Source: JACQAI01 sp035507915
Lineage (GTDB): Bacteria > Pseudomonadota > Alphaproteobacteria > Elsterales > Elsteraceae
Direction of reading: 5' to 3'
DNA: 10,203 nt
Assembly (NCBI GenBank): GCA_035507915.1
Contig: DATJNS010000495.1
Span: 1 to 10,203, forward strand
Shown here: positions 1 through 6,474 of the stretch, piece by piece
How the letters are laid out: the number at the start of each line of letters is the position of its first letter
Position numbering within the stretch: the stretch's first letter is position 1
The notes under the pieces: generated by a model
What the model was told of the DNA's origin: nothing
The model's database searches: none
Seen by the model: the letters and a program-made list of their open reading frames with translations, nothing else
Made by a program: the position numbers and the translations under genes

Positions 1-2
1 CG

Positions 3-152
3 GCAACGCTGAAGTGCTACATCGCGGTCGAGGATGAGGTTACCGCACGACAGCTTGAGCGCTACTTCAAGTCTGGATCGGGTAAGGCATTCGCGAAGAA
101 GCGGTTTGGGCGATTTACTTCCGCAGCGCCTCAGATCGAACGCGAAGGATGA
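3..152 (+). CDS. C-terminal fragment of a GIY-YIG nuclease-like protein (cut by window edge)
   Basis: An open frame enters from the left edge and ends at TGA 150-152, giving 49 residues. It contains the stretch RQLERYFKSGSGKAFAKKRF. This matches the C-terminal signature of small GIY-YIG-domain proteins (aromatic-ERYLKSGSGxAFAKK-aromatic), in which the end of the GIY-YIG fold is followed by a basic tail. The catalytic GIY/YIG motif and Arg/Glu residues would lie upstream, outside the window. After the signature there are about 14 extra residues of low similarity. Such proteins are usually about 90-120 aa and are often found as isolated genes. Their cellular role is poorly known, though a structure-specific or homing-type nuclease activity is assumed from the fold. 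Nothing links it to the MFS gene, 267 bp downstream. The family call rests on this one motif. Confidence 0.62.
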   Translation, partial: ATLKCYIAVEDEVTARQLERYFKSGSGKAFAKKRFGRFTSAAPQIEREG

Positions 153-345
153 GGATCGAGGTGCGGGTCCACGAGGCAACGGCGGAAGCGCAGACGGAAA
201 GTCCCTGCCATACTTGAGCGAGCCGACGATCGCGTTGTGTTCGGCAAGTTCCGCCTGGCTGGCTATCGTGCAGGGAGACGATATCGATCGAAGGCCATGC
301 AGCACGTCGTCGCAGCGCGCATCGTCGCAGGCGGCGAAGGTTCAC

Positions 346-359
346 GCGGTTGCAACCGC
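346..359. promoter_or_regulatory. perfect 14-bp palindrome upstream of the MFS gene, candidate operator
   Basis: GCGGTTGCAACCGC is identical to its own reverse complement. It lies 60 bp before the MFS start codon, in the 153-419 gap where I see no gene. The position and perfect symmetry fit a dimeric regulator site. No regulator gene is adjacent, and I could not define -35/-10 boxes next to it, so its function is inference. Confidence 0.4.
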
Positions 360-419
360 AGCGTCACAGTCGGGCGCTACCTGGGGACGCGACGCGTGTC
401 CAACCAGGAGAGACTGCGC

Positions 420-1803
420 ATGGCCACCGAGCAATCTTTCGCCGCGCTCGATGAGCAGCCCTTCAAGGGCTTCCATTGGCTCACCCTGTTCACCACCGGC
501 ATGGGGGTGTTCACCGACGGCTACGACCTCGCCTCGATCGGCATCGTGCTGCCGCTCGTTCTGGCGAGCTTCGGCGTCGACCACCTCACCGGCTTCGAGA
601 GCGGCGCGCTCGCCGGCTCGGCGCTGGTCGGCGCGGCGCGGCGCGCTGATCTTCGGGCCGCTGGCGCAGCGCGGCCGCAAGAAATTCTACGGCTACGACG
701 TCATGCTGATGGCCGTGATGGCGTTCGCGCAGATCTTCGCCCCGACCTTGTGGTGGCTGATCGCGATCCGCTTCGTGCTCGGCATCGGCATCGGCGCCGA
801 CTACGTGCTGTCGCCCACCATCATGGCCGAGCACGCCAACCGCCCCAATCGGGGCAAGAAGATTGCGCTCGGCTTCGGCGTGATGTGGCAGGCCGGCGCG
901 CTCGGCGCGGCCCTGATGTCGCTGCTCCTGATCGGGCTCGACACGTCGCCCGATCTGCGCTGGCGGATCGTGCTGGCGTTCGGCGCGGTGCCGGCGCTGT
1001 CGGTGCTCTATCTGCGCCGCAAGATGCCGGAGACCGCGCGCTTCCTTGCCCGGGTCGCCGGCGACAACGCGGCCGCGGCACGCGTGGTCGCGCAGATCGC
1101 GGGCGCCCCGCCGGTGCGCGCGCCGGCGCGCGACTGGCGCCGGTTCGGCGACGTGTTCGCGGCGCACGCCCCGGCGATCTTCGGCGCGGCGCTGATCTGG
1201 CTCCTGTTCGACATCGTGATCTACTCCGGCATCCTGTTCGGCCCGTCGCTGATCGCCAAGGGCCTCGGCCTGTCGCCGAGCCTGTTCGGGCTGCTCGTGC
1301 CGGTGTTCTTCATCCTGCCGGCGGCGGTGCTCGGCGCCCTGCTGGTCGATGCGACCGGGCGCAAACGCCTGCTCGTGATCGGTTTCGTCGGCTCGGCGAT
1401 CGCGCTCGGCCTGTTCGCCTCGCTGCACGACGCGGTCGCGGCGATACCGGTGCTCGGGTTCGTGCTGTACGGCCTCTACAACGTCATGATCGTGGTCGGG
1501 CCCGGCACGGTCGCCGGCGCCGGGCTGCTCGGGGTCGAGGTCAGCCCGACGCGCATCCGCTCGATCGCCCAGGCCATCACGGTGGTGGGTGGGCGCATCG
1601 GCGCCTCGATCTCGGCCTTCGTGTTCCCGCTGCTGTTCGGGCTGCTGGGCGAGCAGGGGGTGATCTGGCTGCTCGCCGTCACCTCGATCGTCGGGGCGAT
1701 CTGCACCCTGTTCGTGATCCCGGAGACCGCGCGCCGCTCGCTCGAGGAGATCAACACGGACGGCGACATGCACCTCGCGCCGGCGCTGGCGGGCGACGAC
1801 TGA
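420..1803 (+). pseudogene. MFS transporter, 12-TM type, frameshifted near codon 72
   Basis: The start is the ATG at 420, with AGGAGAG at 406-412 seven bases upstream. The first ~72 codons (frame of position 420) give a typical N-terminus: FTTGMGVFTDGYDLASIG, first membrane segment, then GALAGSALVGA. Near 635-645 the homology jumps to another frame, which continues GALIFGPLAQRGRKKFYG (motif A; the usual Asp is Gln). It runs to TGA 1801-1803 through IRFVLGIGIGADY, a second motif A (LLVDATGRKRL) and a C-terminal PETARRSLEEI. Repaired, the protein would be about 461 aa, normal for MFS. The TDGYD, AEH and RGKK-type signatures resemble phosphate/sugar/organic-acid proton symporters, but the substrate cannot be told. 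The break lies in a GC-only repeat (GGCGC three times, 631-645). A loss of two bases restores the family-like GAALGALIFG. It could be a real pseudogene or a sequencing error; codon use on both sides looks intact, so any decay is recent. Confidence 0.8.
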
Positions 1804-1830
1804 GCCCCGGCGCTAACCGCCGCGCGCCGC

Positions 1831-1867
1831 CGGCATCGTCGTTCGCCCTTGGTGAACGACGATGCCG
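1831..1867. terminator. strong hairpin between convergent genes, probable bidirectional terminator
   Basis: Bases 1831-1847 pair with 1851-1867 around a CTT loop: 17 pairs, all Watson-Crick except one G-T. It starts 28 bp after the MFS stop and ends 3 bp before the stop codon of the opposing dehydrogenase gene, the classical place for a two-way terminator. There is no T-tract on either side, which is common in GC-rich proteobacteria, so termination may be weaker or Rho-assisted. The hairpin may also protect both 3' ends. Confidence 0.75.
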
Positions 1868-1869
1868 CG

Positions 1870-2685
1870 TCAGGCCGCGGCGGTCCGCCGGTGCCCGTAG
1901 CGCGGCGCCGGGATGGCGTTCGACAGCTTGCCGAACATCGCGCGCCGCGCCGCCTCGAACCGGTCCCAGTCGGCGCTCTCGTGCAGCGCGGGTAGCGTGA
2001 CGAGCTCGCCTTGGTCGAGGCCGGCGAGCGAGGCGTCGACCATGTCCTCCGCGGTCATCACGATCTCGCGCGGCAGCTGGCTCACCGGCTTGCCGGCGCG
2101 TTCCCACAGCTCGGTCGCCGTCGCACCGGGCAGGACCGCCTGGACGCGCACGCCCTTGGCGGCGAGCTCGTGGTGGAGCGATTGGCTGAACGCGAGCACG
2201 AACGCCTTGGTGGCGCCGTACACGCCGTTGAGGGTCTCCGGCGCGACCGCCACGATCGAGGCGATGTTGATGATCGTGCCGCCGCCGCGCGCGACGAAAC
2301 CGGGCGCCGCCGCATAGGTCAGCCGGGTGAGCGCGCCGACGTTGAGGCGGATCATTGCGTCCATCCGGTCGGCGTCGGACTGCAGCAAGGGGGTCGTCGC
2401 CGCGACGCCGGCATTGTTGACCAGCAGCGTGATGCGGGGATCGGCGCGGAGCGTCTGCTCGATCCGCGCGAGATCGGCCGCGGCGTCGAGATCGGCGACC
2501 TGGACCTCGATCGACCGGCCGGTCTCGGTTGCCAGCCGGCGCGCCAGGCTGTCGAGGCGGGGACGGTTGCGCGCGACCAGGATCAGGTCGTAGCCGCGTC
2601 GCGCGAGCCGATCGGCATACACCGCACCGATGCCGGTCGATGCGCCGGTGACCAATGCGACACCCTTCGAAGCTGCGGCGGACAT
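1870..2685 (-). CDS. short-chain dehydrogenase/reductase (classical SDR)
   Basis: This 271-aa cytoplasmic NAD(P)-dependent oxidoreductase has every classical SDR signature. They are the cofactor loop TGASTGIG (13-20), NNAG (90-93), structural N115, and the catalytic set S143, Y156 and K160 in YGATK. Arg39 directly after the second beta strand (LILVARN) favours NADP(H). The length is normal for the family. I chose the ATG at 2685 because AAGGAG lies six bases upstream; an in-frame ATG at 2748 would add 21 poorly conserved residues. The C-terminal part (about 205-271) is where substrate specificity lies and gives no recognisable hint. It follows the ABC operon on the same strand after a 141-bp gap that holds hairpins, so it may be co-transcribed or separate. 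The substrate is unknown; family assignment is very secure. Confidence 0.93.
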   Translation of the reverse strand: MSAAASKGVALVTGASTGIGAVYADRLARRGYDLILVARNRPRLDSLARRLATETGRSIEVQVADLDAAADLARIEQTLRADPRITLLVNNAGVAATTPLLQSDADRMDAMIRLNVGALTRLTYAAAPGFVARGGGTIINIASIVAVAPETLNGVYGATKAFVLAFSQSLHHELAAKGVRVQAVLPGATATELWERAGKPVSQLPREIVMTAEDMVDASLAGLDQGELVTLPALHESADWDRFEAARRAMFGKLSNAIPAPRYGHRRTAAA

Positions 2686-2691
2686 GTCGGT

Positions 2692-2697
2692 CTCCTT
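2692..2697 (-). promoter_or_regulatory. ribosome binding site that fixes the SDR start
   Basis: On the minus strand AAGGAG precedes the ATG at 2685 by six bases. It is the strongest Shine-Dalgarno site near the N-terminus and decides against the longer ATG start at 2748. Confidence 0.8.
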
Positions 2698-2760
2698 GGC
2701 TGACGAGGCGGCCGTCCCGGCCGTCGCCAAGGACATTGGGGCTTCCACGATCCGTGGTGA

Positions 2761-2801
2761 TCCCGGAGATTCCGGGAGCCACCCTTCCGGATTATGGAAG
2801 G
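2761..2801. terminator. two adjacent hairpins after the ABC operon
   Basis: A perfect 7-bp stem (2761-2767 with 2771-2777, loop GAT) is followed by a 6-bp stem (2783-2788 with 2796-2801, 7-base loop). Both lie in the 141-bp gap between the end of the importer operon and the SDR start, about 25-65 bp past the operon's last stop codon. Position suggests a terminator, or a processing site that lowers SDR expression. No T-run follows on the minus strand, so the strength is uncertain. Confidence 0.45.
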
Positions 2802-2826
2802 AAGGAGCGGGCGTCGCCGAGGTCGT

Positions 2827-3243
2827 CTAGTCCCTGCCTTTCAGCACCAGCGGGTCGCGCAGGGTTACGTCCTCGGCGCGGAAATAGAGGCGCACGGGAA
2901 TGCGCGTCGAGCGGCCGACGCCGGGTTTTTCCGCGCCGATCTGGATGTTGTGCGACGGGTTGTCGTGGATCACGAACCTGCCGTCGGGCCCGGTGGTCGT
3001 GCGCGACGTCTCGACGTAGGTCGTGAAGTCGAGCACCCACAGGACCACGGTGGCGTCGGCGACCGGCCGGCCGGCCGCATCGGCGACACGGCCGGCGACC
3101 CGCCCGTGGTCGTGCAGCCCGACATAGACGTTCCACAGCGCGACGACGAGCGCGAGGACGCCCGGCACCAGGACGAAGCGGTTGAGCAGCAGCCGGCGCC
3201 AGCGCGGCCGGTCGGGGGGCGCGCCGATCATTCCTTGGTTCAT
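2827..3243 (-). CDS. small membrane-anchored protein with carboxypeptidase-regulatory-like domain
   Basis: This 138-aa protein has a basic N-terminus (DRPRWRRLLLNR, 11-22), one membrane segment (about 23-43), then a periplasmic-looking domain. That domain begins HGRVAGRVADAAGRPVADA (46-64) and continues through TGPDGRFVI (84-92). This G-x-V-x-D-x-x-G-x-P-V-x-x-A ... D-x-x-G-x-F pattern is the mark of the carboxypeptidase D regulatory-like (CarboxypepD_reg, beta-sandwich) fold. There is no peptidase active site. Its ATG at 3243 overlaps the stop of the upstream permease as ATGA, so translation is probably coupled and the protein likely serves the importer. A second in-frame ATG at 3231 is possible; neither start has a well-spaced Shine-Dalgarno site. 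A role in docking the binding protein or holding ligand at the membrane is inference only. The domain call is fairly sure, the function unknown. Confidence 0.78.
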   Translation of the reverse strand: MNQGMIGAPPDRPRWRRLLLNRFVLVPGVLALVVALWNVYVGLHDHGRVAGRVADAAGRPVADATVVLWVLDFTTYVETSRTTTGPDGRFVIHDNPSHNIQIGAEKPGVGRSTRIPVRLYFRAEDVTLRDPLVLKGRD

Positions 3244-4052
3244 CCCTTGGTCGCGCCCGCAGCCAGGCCCTCGATGAACTCCTTCTGCGCCAGCAGGAAG
3301 AGCAGGATGCCGGGCGCCAGCACCATGATGCAGAAGGCGTAGAGCGCGCCGGTGGTGTCCTCCTGGTAGGAGAGGAACCGCGCGAGGCCGAGCGGCAGGG
3401 TCTGCATGTCGGCGCTGCGCGTCACGATCAGGGGCCACAGGAAGTTGTTCCACGACCAGATGAACGACAGGATCACGTTGGTCGCGACCGCGGCCTTGGA
3501 CAGCGGCAGCATGATGCGCCAGATGATGCCCCAGTCGGACAGGCCGTCGATCCGCGCGGCGTCGGCGAGCGCCGAGGGCACCGCTTCGAAGCTCGCCTTG
3601 AAGACGAAGATGCACACGATGGTCGAGCATTGCGGCAGCGCCAGCCCGAGATAGGAGTCGAGCAGGCCGAGCCGGCCGGTGATCAGGTAGGCCGGGATGA
3701 TGGTCGCCTGGAACGGCACCATCATGCAGGACAGGAACAGCATCAGGAAGACGCGCCTGCCCGCGAAGTCGCGCGTCAGCGCGTAGCCCGCCATGGCGTT
3801 GAGCGTCACGTTGGCCGCCACGGTGAGGACGGAGACCGCGACGCTGTTCAGGAAGTAGCGCGCGAACGGGATGTAGTACCAGACGTCGACGTAATAGAAC
3901 GGATGCGGCGCGTGCGGGATCAGGCTCGGCGGGTAGCTGAAGATGTTCTCGCCGGTCACGCTCGTCTTGAGCACCCAGTAGAACGGCACGAGCATGGCGA
4001 TCGAGATCGCGAGCAGCGCCAGATGGATGGGCCAGCGCGGGTAGCGGTGCAT
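3240..4052 (-). CDS. ABC sugar-type importer, inner-membrane permease (MalG/UgpE-like)
   Basis: This 270-aa permease of the binding-protein-dependent carbohydrate importer class forms half of the membrane channel. It opens with a short cytoplasmic tail (MHRYPRWP), then TM1 (about 9-27), PPSLIPHAPHPFYYVDVW (41-58, the usual periplasmic region before the FLNS segment at 67-70) and four to five further membrane segments. The EAA loop that contacts the ATPase is at 164-183 (DAARIDG ... IMLPL), with the conserved Gly at 170 and LP at 182-183. The ending LAQKEFIEGLAAGATKG is typical of MalG-type proteins (Q-x-x-F-I-x-G-L-x-x-G-A-x-K-G). Length is normal. The ATG at 4052 overlaps the stop of the upstream permease as ATGA, which argues for coupled translation and equal amounts of the two subunits. 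Substrate cannot be read from it. Confidence 0.95.
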   Translation of the reverse strand: MHRYPRWPIHLALLAISIAMLVPFYWVLKTSVTGENIFSYPPSLIPHAPHPFYYVDVWYYIPFARYFLNSVAVSVLTVAANVTLNAMAGYALTRDFAGRRVFLMLFLSCMMVPFQATIIPAYLITGRLGLLDSYLGLALPQCSTIVCIFVFKASFEAVPSALADAARIDGLSDWGIIWRIMLPLSKAAVATNVILSFIWSWNNFLWPLIVTRSADMQTLPLGLARFLSYQEDTTGALYAFCIMVLAPGILLFLLAQKEFIEGLAAGATKG

Positions 4053-4972
4053 CAGTCGGCCCGCATCGCACCGGCGTCGTCGCCCGACAGGCGGTTGGCG
4101 ACCGCCGTCACCGAGATCAGCAGCGCGAAGAAGAACACCGTGACGGCGGCCGCGTAGTCGAACCGCGTCTGGGCGAAGCCGAGCTTGTAGATGTAGGTGA
4201 CCAGGAGCTCGGTCGCCCGACCGGGGCCGCCGCCGGTCATCACGTAGACGAGATCGAAGCTGGTGAACGAGTTCAGCATGCCGATCACGAAGCACAGGAA
4301 CACGGCAGGTCGCAGCAGCGGCAGCGTGATGGCCCAGAACCGGCGGACCGCGCCGGCGCCGTCGATCGCCGCGGCCTCGCGCAGCTCGGGCGGGATGCTC
4401 TGCAGCCCGGTCAGCAGCACGATCATGTAGAAGCCGAGCGTCTGCCAGATGTTGGCGACGATCACCGACGGCAGCGCCCAGTCGAACGAGTTCAGGAACT
4501 CGATCGGCCGATCGACGAGGCCGAGCGAGCGCGCGACGTAGTTGATCAGGCCCACCCGCTCGTCGAACATCCAGCGCCAGATGATCGCGACCGCCACCGT
4601 CATCAGCGGGTAGGACAGGAAGACGATGGTGCGATAGACGTCGCGCCCGCGGATGTCGGCGTTGACGAGCAGCGCCAGCCCGAGGGCCATCGCGATCGCG
4701 ATCGGTGCGCTCGCCATGAAGAGGAGCGTGTTCCACAGGGCCTGCCAGAACACGTCGTCGTCGAACAGCATCTCGTCGTAGTTGTCCCAGCCGATCCAGC
4801 GCGCCGGGTGCAGCGGCGACCAGTCCTCGAACGACAGCACGACGTTCCAGGCGAGCGGCAGGACGCGATAGGCGAGGAAGATCGCGAGCGAGGGCGCGAG
4901 CAGGCACCAGATCATCGTCGCCCGCTTGATCGGCGCGCGCCTCGGACGGCGCCGTGCCACCGCGTTGGTCAC
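4052..4972 (-). CDS. ABC sugar-type importer, inner-membrane permease (MalF/UgpA-like)
   Basis: This 306-aa permease partners the downstream MalG-like gene. A basic cytoplasmic N-terminus (ARRRPRRAPIKR, 6-17) precedes TM1 (about 21-40), followed by WSPLHPARWIGWDNY (51-65) and further membrane segments. The EAA loop is at 199-219 (EAAAIDGA ... ITLPL), and the family's GGGPGRATELLVTYIY is at 247-262. The chosen start is GTG at 4972, 25 bp after the binding-protein stop. It has no clear Shine-Dalgarno site, so translation may depend on the ribosome arriving from upstream. An ATG at 4915 would remove the basic leader and is less likely. No ATP-binding subunit is encoded nearby; in this family a shared MsmK/UgpC-type ATPase elsewhere can serve. 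The family is certain, the exact start is not. Confidence 0.94.
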   Translation of the reverse strand: MTNAVARRRPRRAPIKRATMIWCLLAPSLAIFLAYRVLPLAWNVVLSFEDWSPLHPARWIGWDNYDEMLFDDDVFWQALWNTLLFMASAPIAIAMALGLALLVNADIRGRDVYRTIVFLSYPLMTVAVAIIWRWMFDERVGLINYVARSLGLVDRPIEFLNSFDWALPSVIVANIWQTLGFYMIVLLTGLQSIPPELREAAAIDGAGAVRRFWAITLPLLRPAVFLCFVIGMLNSFTSFDLVYVMTGGGPGRATELLVTYIYKLGFAQTRFDYAAAVTVFFFALLISVTAVANRLSGDDAGAMRAD

Positions 4973-4997
4973 GCCGCGGACCGCCGTCGCGCGCGGC

Positions 4998-6251
4998 TCA
5001 GGCGCGCCGGCGCATCACGCGCTCGACCGCGCGTTCGGCGTCGGCCAGCGCCGTCTGGGCGGTCTTGCGGCCGAGCACGGCGTTCTGGATCTCGGGATAG
5101 AAGGCGTCCTTGAGCGCGGCGTCGTAAGGCAGCGGCCAGTTGCCGGTGAACTTGTCGGTGTGCTCGAGCTGGGTCTGCAGCACCTCGCCGCCCAGCGGAT
5201 CCTCCTTGCGGATCAGCTCGAGCCCGTCCTTGTCGGCCTGGATCGTGCCGGTGAGCAGCTTGCGCCGGCGCGCGAACTCGGTCGCCCAGCGGTTGCCGGT
5301 GAGGAGCTTGATGAACTCCCAGGCGAGGTCGGGATGCTTGCTGGTCTTCGAGATCGCGAAGCCGTGGTTGGTCGGCGTCGCCCAGTAGCCCGGCGCCTGC
5401 GCGACGCCGAGCGTGTCGCGGTTGATCCACGGGCCCTGGCCCTTGACGAAGAAGTAGGACGACGAGTGCGCGTGCAGCATGCCGACGGTGCCGCCGGCGA
5501 ACGCGCCGTTCGGCTCGACCCAGCGCCCGGTCCAGGCGATCTTGTTGATCGCGCCGCTCTGGGTCGCCTTGGCGAGCCGGTCGAGCACCGCGACGGCGGT
5601 CGGCGTGTTGAACGCCGGCTTCTTGAGGTCCGGGGTCAGGAGGTCGACGCCGTTCATCTTGAACAGGGGCCAGTACAGCCAGTCGAAGTTGAGCGTGAGG
5701 AACCCGCTCTTCTCGCCCTTCACCATGCGGCCGGAAAACTCGATCAGCTCGTCGAAGCTGGTCGGCGGACCGGCGAGCCCGGCCTCCTTGAACATCATCT
5801 TGTTGTAATAGAGCAGCGTCTTGGCGATGTAGAAGGGCAGCATGTAGGTCTTGCCCTCGTAGCGCCAGCTCGCGAGGTAGTCCGGGTTGTAGAGCCGCGC
5901 CACGTCGGGCTCCTTGGCGAGGTAGGGCGTGAGGTCGAGCAGCGCGCCGTTTGCGGCGTATTCGACCCAGATGGCGCCTTGGAGATCGACCACGTCGGGC
6001 GCCGTGCCGGCGACCAGCTGGGTTTGATAGAACGCCGGCAGATCAGGGCCTTTCTTGTCGAGCCATTCGATCTCGACGCCCTTGTGGGTCCGCTGGAAGT
6101 CGGCGAACTCGTCTTTGAACAGCGCCTCCTGGTCGGCGATGTTCCAGGTCAGGAAGCTGAGCTTCGTGCTCGCCTGGGCGCGCGCGACGAACGGCATCGC
6201 CACCGCGGCGGCGCCGACGAGCGTGCCCTTCAGAACGGTTCGGCGTTTCAT
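4998..6251 (-). CDS. ABC importer periplasmic solute-binding protein, family 1, Tat-exported
   Basis: This 417-aa receptor captures the substrate in the periplasm and delivers it to the two downstream permeases. It starts MKRRTVLKG, a twin-arginine (Tat) signal (RRTVLK at 3-8), with a hydrophobic stretch to about 22 and likely cleavage after A25 or A27. Tat export means it is folded before secretion. The mature part has family-1 binding protein hallmarks: strand KLSFLTWN (30-37), GTAPDVVDLQ (82-91 region), YNKMMFKEAGL and the late ATPTNHGFAISKTSKHPDLAWEFIK. The many aromatic residues fit a sugar, polyol or glycerol-phosphate ligand, but I cannot choose. The ATG at 6251 has GGAGG five bases upstream, which makes the start secure. 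It is the first gene of the operon and faces the divergent Bug-type gene over a 223-bp control region. Confidence 0.94.
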   Translation of the reverse strand: MKRRTVLKGTLVGAAAVAMPFVARAQASTKLSFLTWNIADQEALFKDEFADFQRTHKGVEIEWLDKKGPDLPAFYQTQLVAGTAPDVVDLQGAIWVEYAANGALLDLTPYLAKEPDVARLYNPDYLASWRYEGKTYMLPFYIAKTLLYYNKMMFKEAGLAGPPTSFDELIEFSGRMVKGEKSGFLTLNFDWLYWPLFKMNGVDLLTPDLKKPAFNTPTAVAVLDRLAKATQSGAINKIAWTGRWVEPNGAFAGGTVGMLHAHSSSYFFVKGQGPWINRDTLGVAQAPGYWATPTNHGFAISKTSKHPDLAWEFIKLLTGNRWATEFARRRKLLTGTIQADKDGLELIRKEDPLGGEVLQTQLEHTDKFTGNWPLPYDAALKDAFYPEIQNAVLGRKTAQTALADAERAVERVMRRRA

Positions 6252-6299
6252 GCTGTCCTCCCTCTCACGGTCTGGCGCCGTCGGTTGCCCCGGAGTCTA

Positions 6300-6328
6300 A
6301 CGCCGTGGGCGCCGGGCAGCTACGGCGT
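6300..6328. other. 7-bp inverted repeat in the divergent control region
   Basis: ACGCCGT (6300-6306) and ACGGCGT (6322-6328) form a 7-bp stem with a 15-base loop. It lies about 50 bp upstream of the minus-strand binding-protein start. It may be a leader hairpin of the ABC operon or a split operator; a repeat this short can arise by chance in such GC-rich DNA. Confidence 0.3.
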
Positions 6329-6389
6329 GGGACCGCTCCGAACCTCGCGTCCTGCCCGGCTCGGCATGCGCGGAACGCGTGTCACGCCA

Positions 6390-6402
6390 GCGTCATTGAC
6401 GC
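6390..6402. promoter_or_regulatory. palindrome GCGTCA-T-TGACGC, candidate operator over the -35 box
   Basis: A perfect 6+6 inverted repeat around one T contains the -35 hexamer of the promoter called just downstream. A dimeric regulator bound here would block RNA polymerase. No regulator gene is in the window, so the factor is unknown; similar half-sites elsewhere in the genome would support it. Confidence 0.45.
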
Positions 6403-6424
6403 CGTCCCGCTTCGGGCGAATAGT
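6396..6424 (+). promoter_or_regulatory. sigma-70-like promoter for the Bug/AhpD-like/ADH operon
   Basis: TTGACG (6396-6401, 5 of 6 to consensus) and AATAGT (6419-6424, 4 of 6) are separated by exactly 17 bases. Transcription would begin near 6431, giving a leader of about 45 bases before the ATG at 6475. The local drop in GC just downstream supports a promoter here. Confidence 0.55.
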
Positions 6425-6428
6425 TCTC

Positions 6429-6453
6429 AAAACGACAAAACGATCAAAACGAC
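6429..6453 (+). repeat. three tandem AAAACGA units in the leader
   Basis: AAAACGAC, AAAACGATC and AAAACGAC follow one another at 6429, 6437 and 6446, and a degenerate AAGCGAC follows at 6457. This AT-rich patch stands out sharply from its surroundings, lies at the predicted transcription start and ends just before the Shine-Dalgarno site. It may keep the leader unstructured, aid promoter opening, or bind a regulator. Confidence 0.55.
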
Positions 6454-6474
6454 TAGAAGCGACAGGGGGAAACG

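Noticed and set aside
586..1773. 395-aa minus-strand open frame
   Set aside because: Low-complexity His/Asp/Arg-rich translation opposite the MFS gene, a typical GC-rich shadow.
237..2000. A 587-aa plus-strand protein running past the MFS stop
   Set aside because: Only codons from 420 to about 640 carry homology; beyond the frameshift the translation is Arg/Ala noise and it enters the opposing SDR gene.
2686..2748. N-terminal extension of the SDR from ATG 2748
   Set aside because: The internal ATG at 2685 has AAGGAG at ideal spacing and directly precedes the first beta strand.
2791..2796. CATAAT on the minus strand as a -10 box for the SDR gene
   Set aside because: No recognisable -35 hexamer 16-18 bases upstream; the hexamer is also part of a hairpin.
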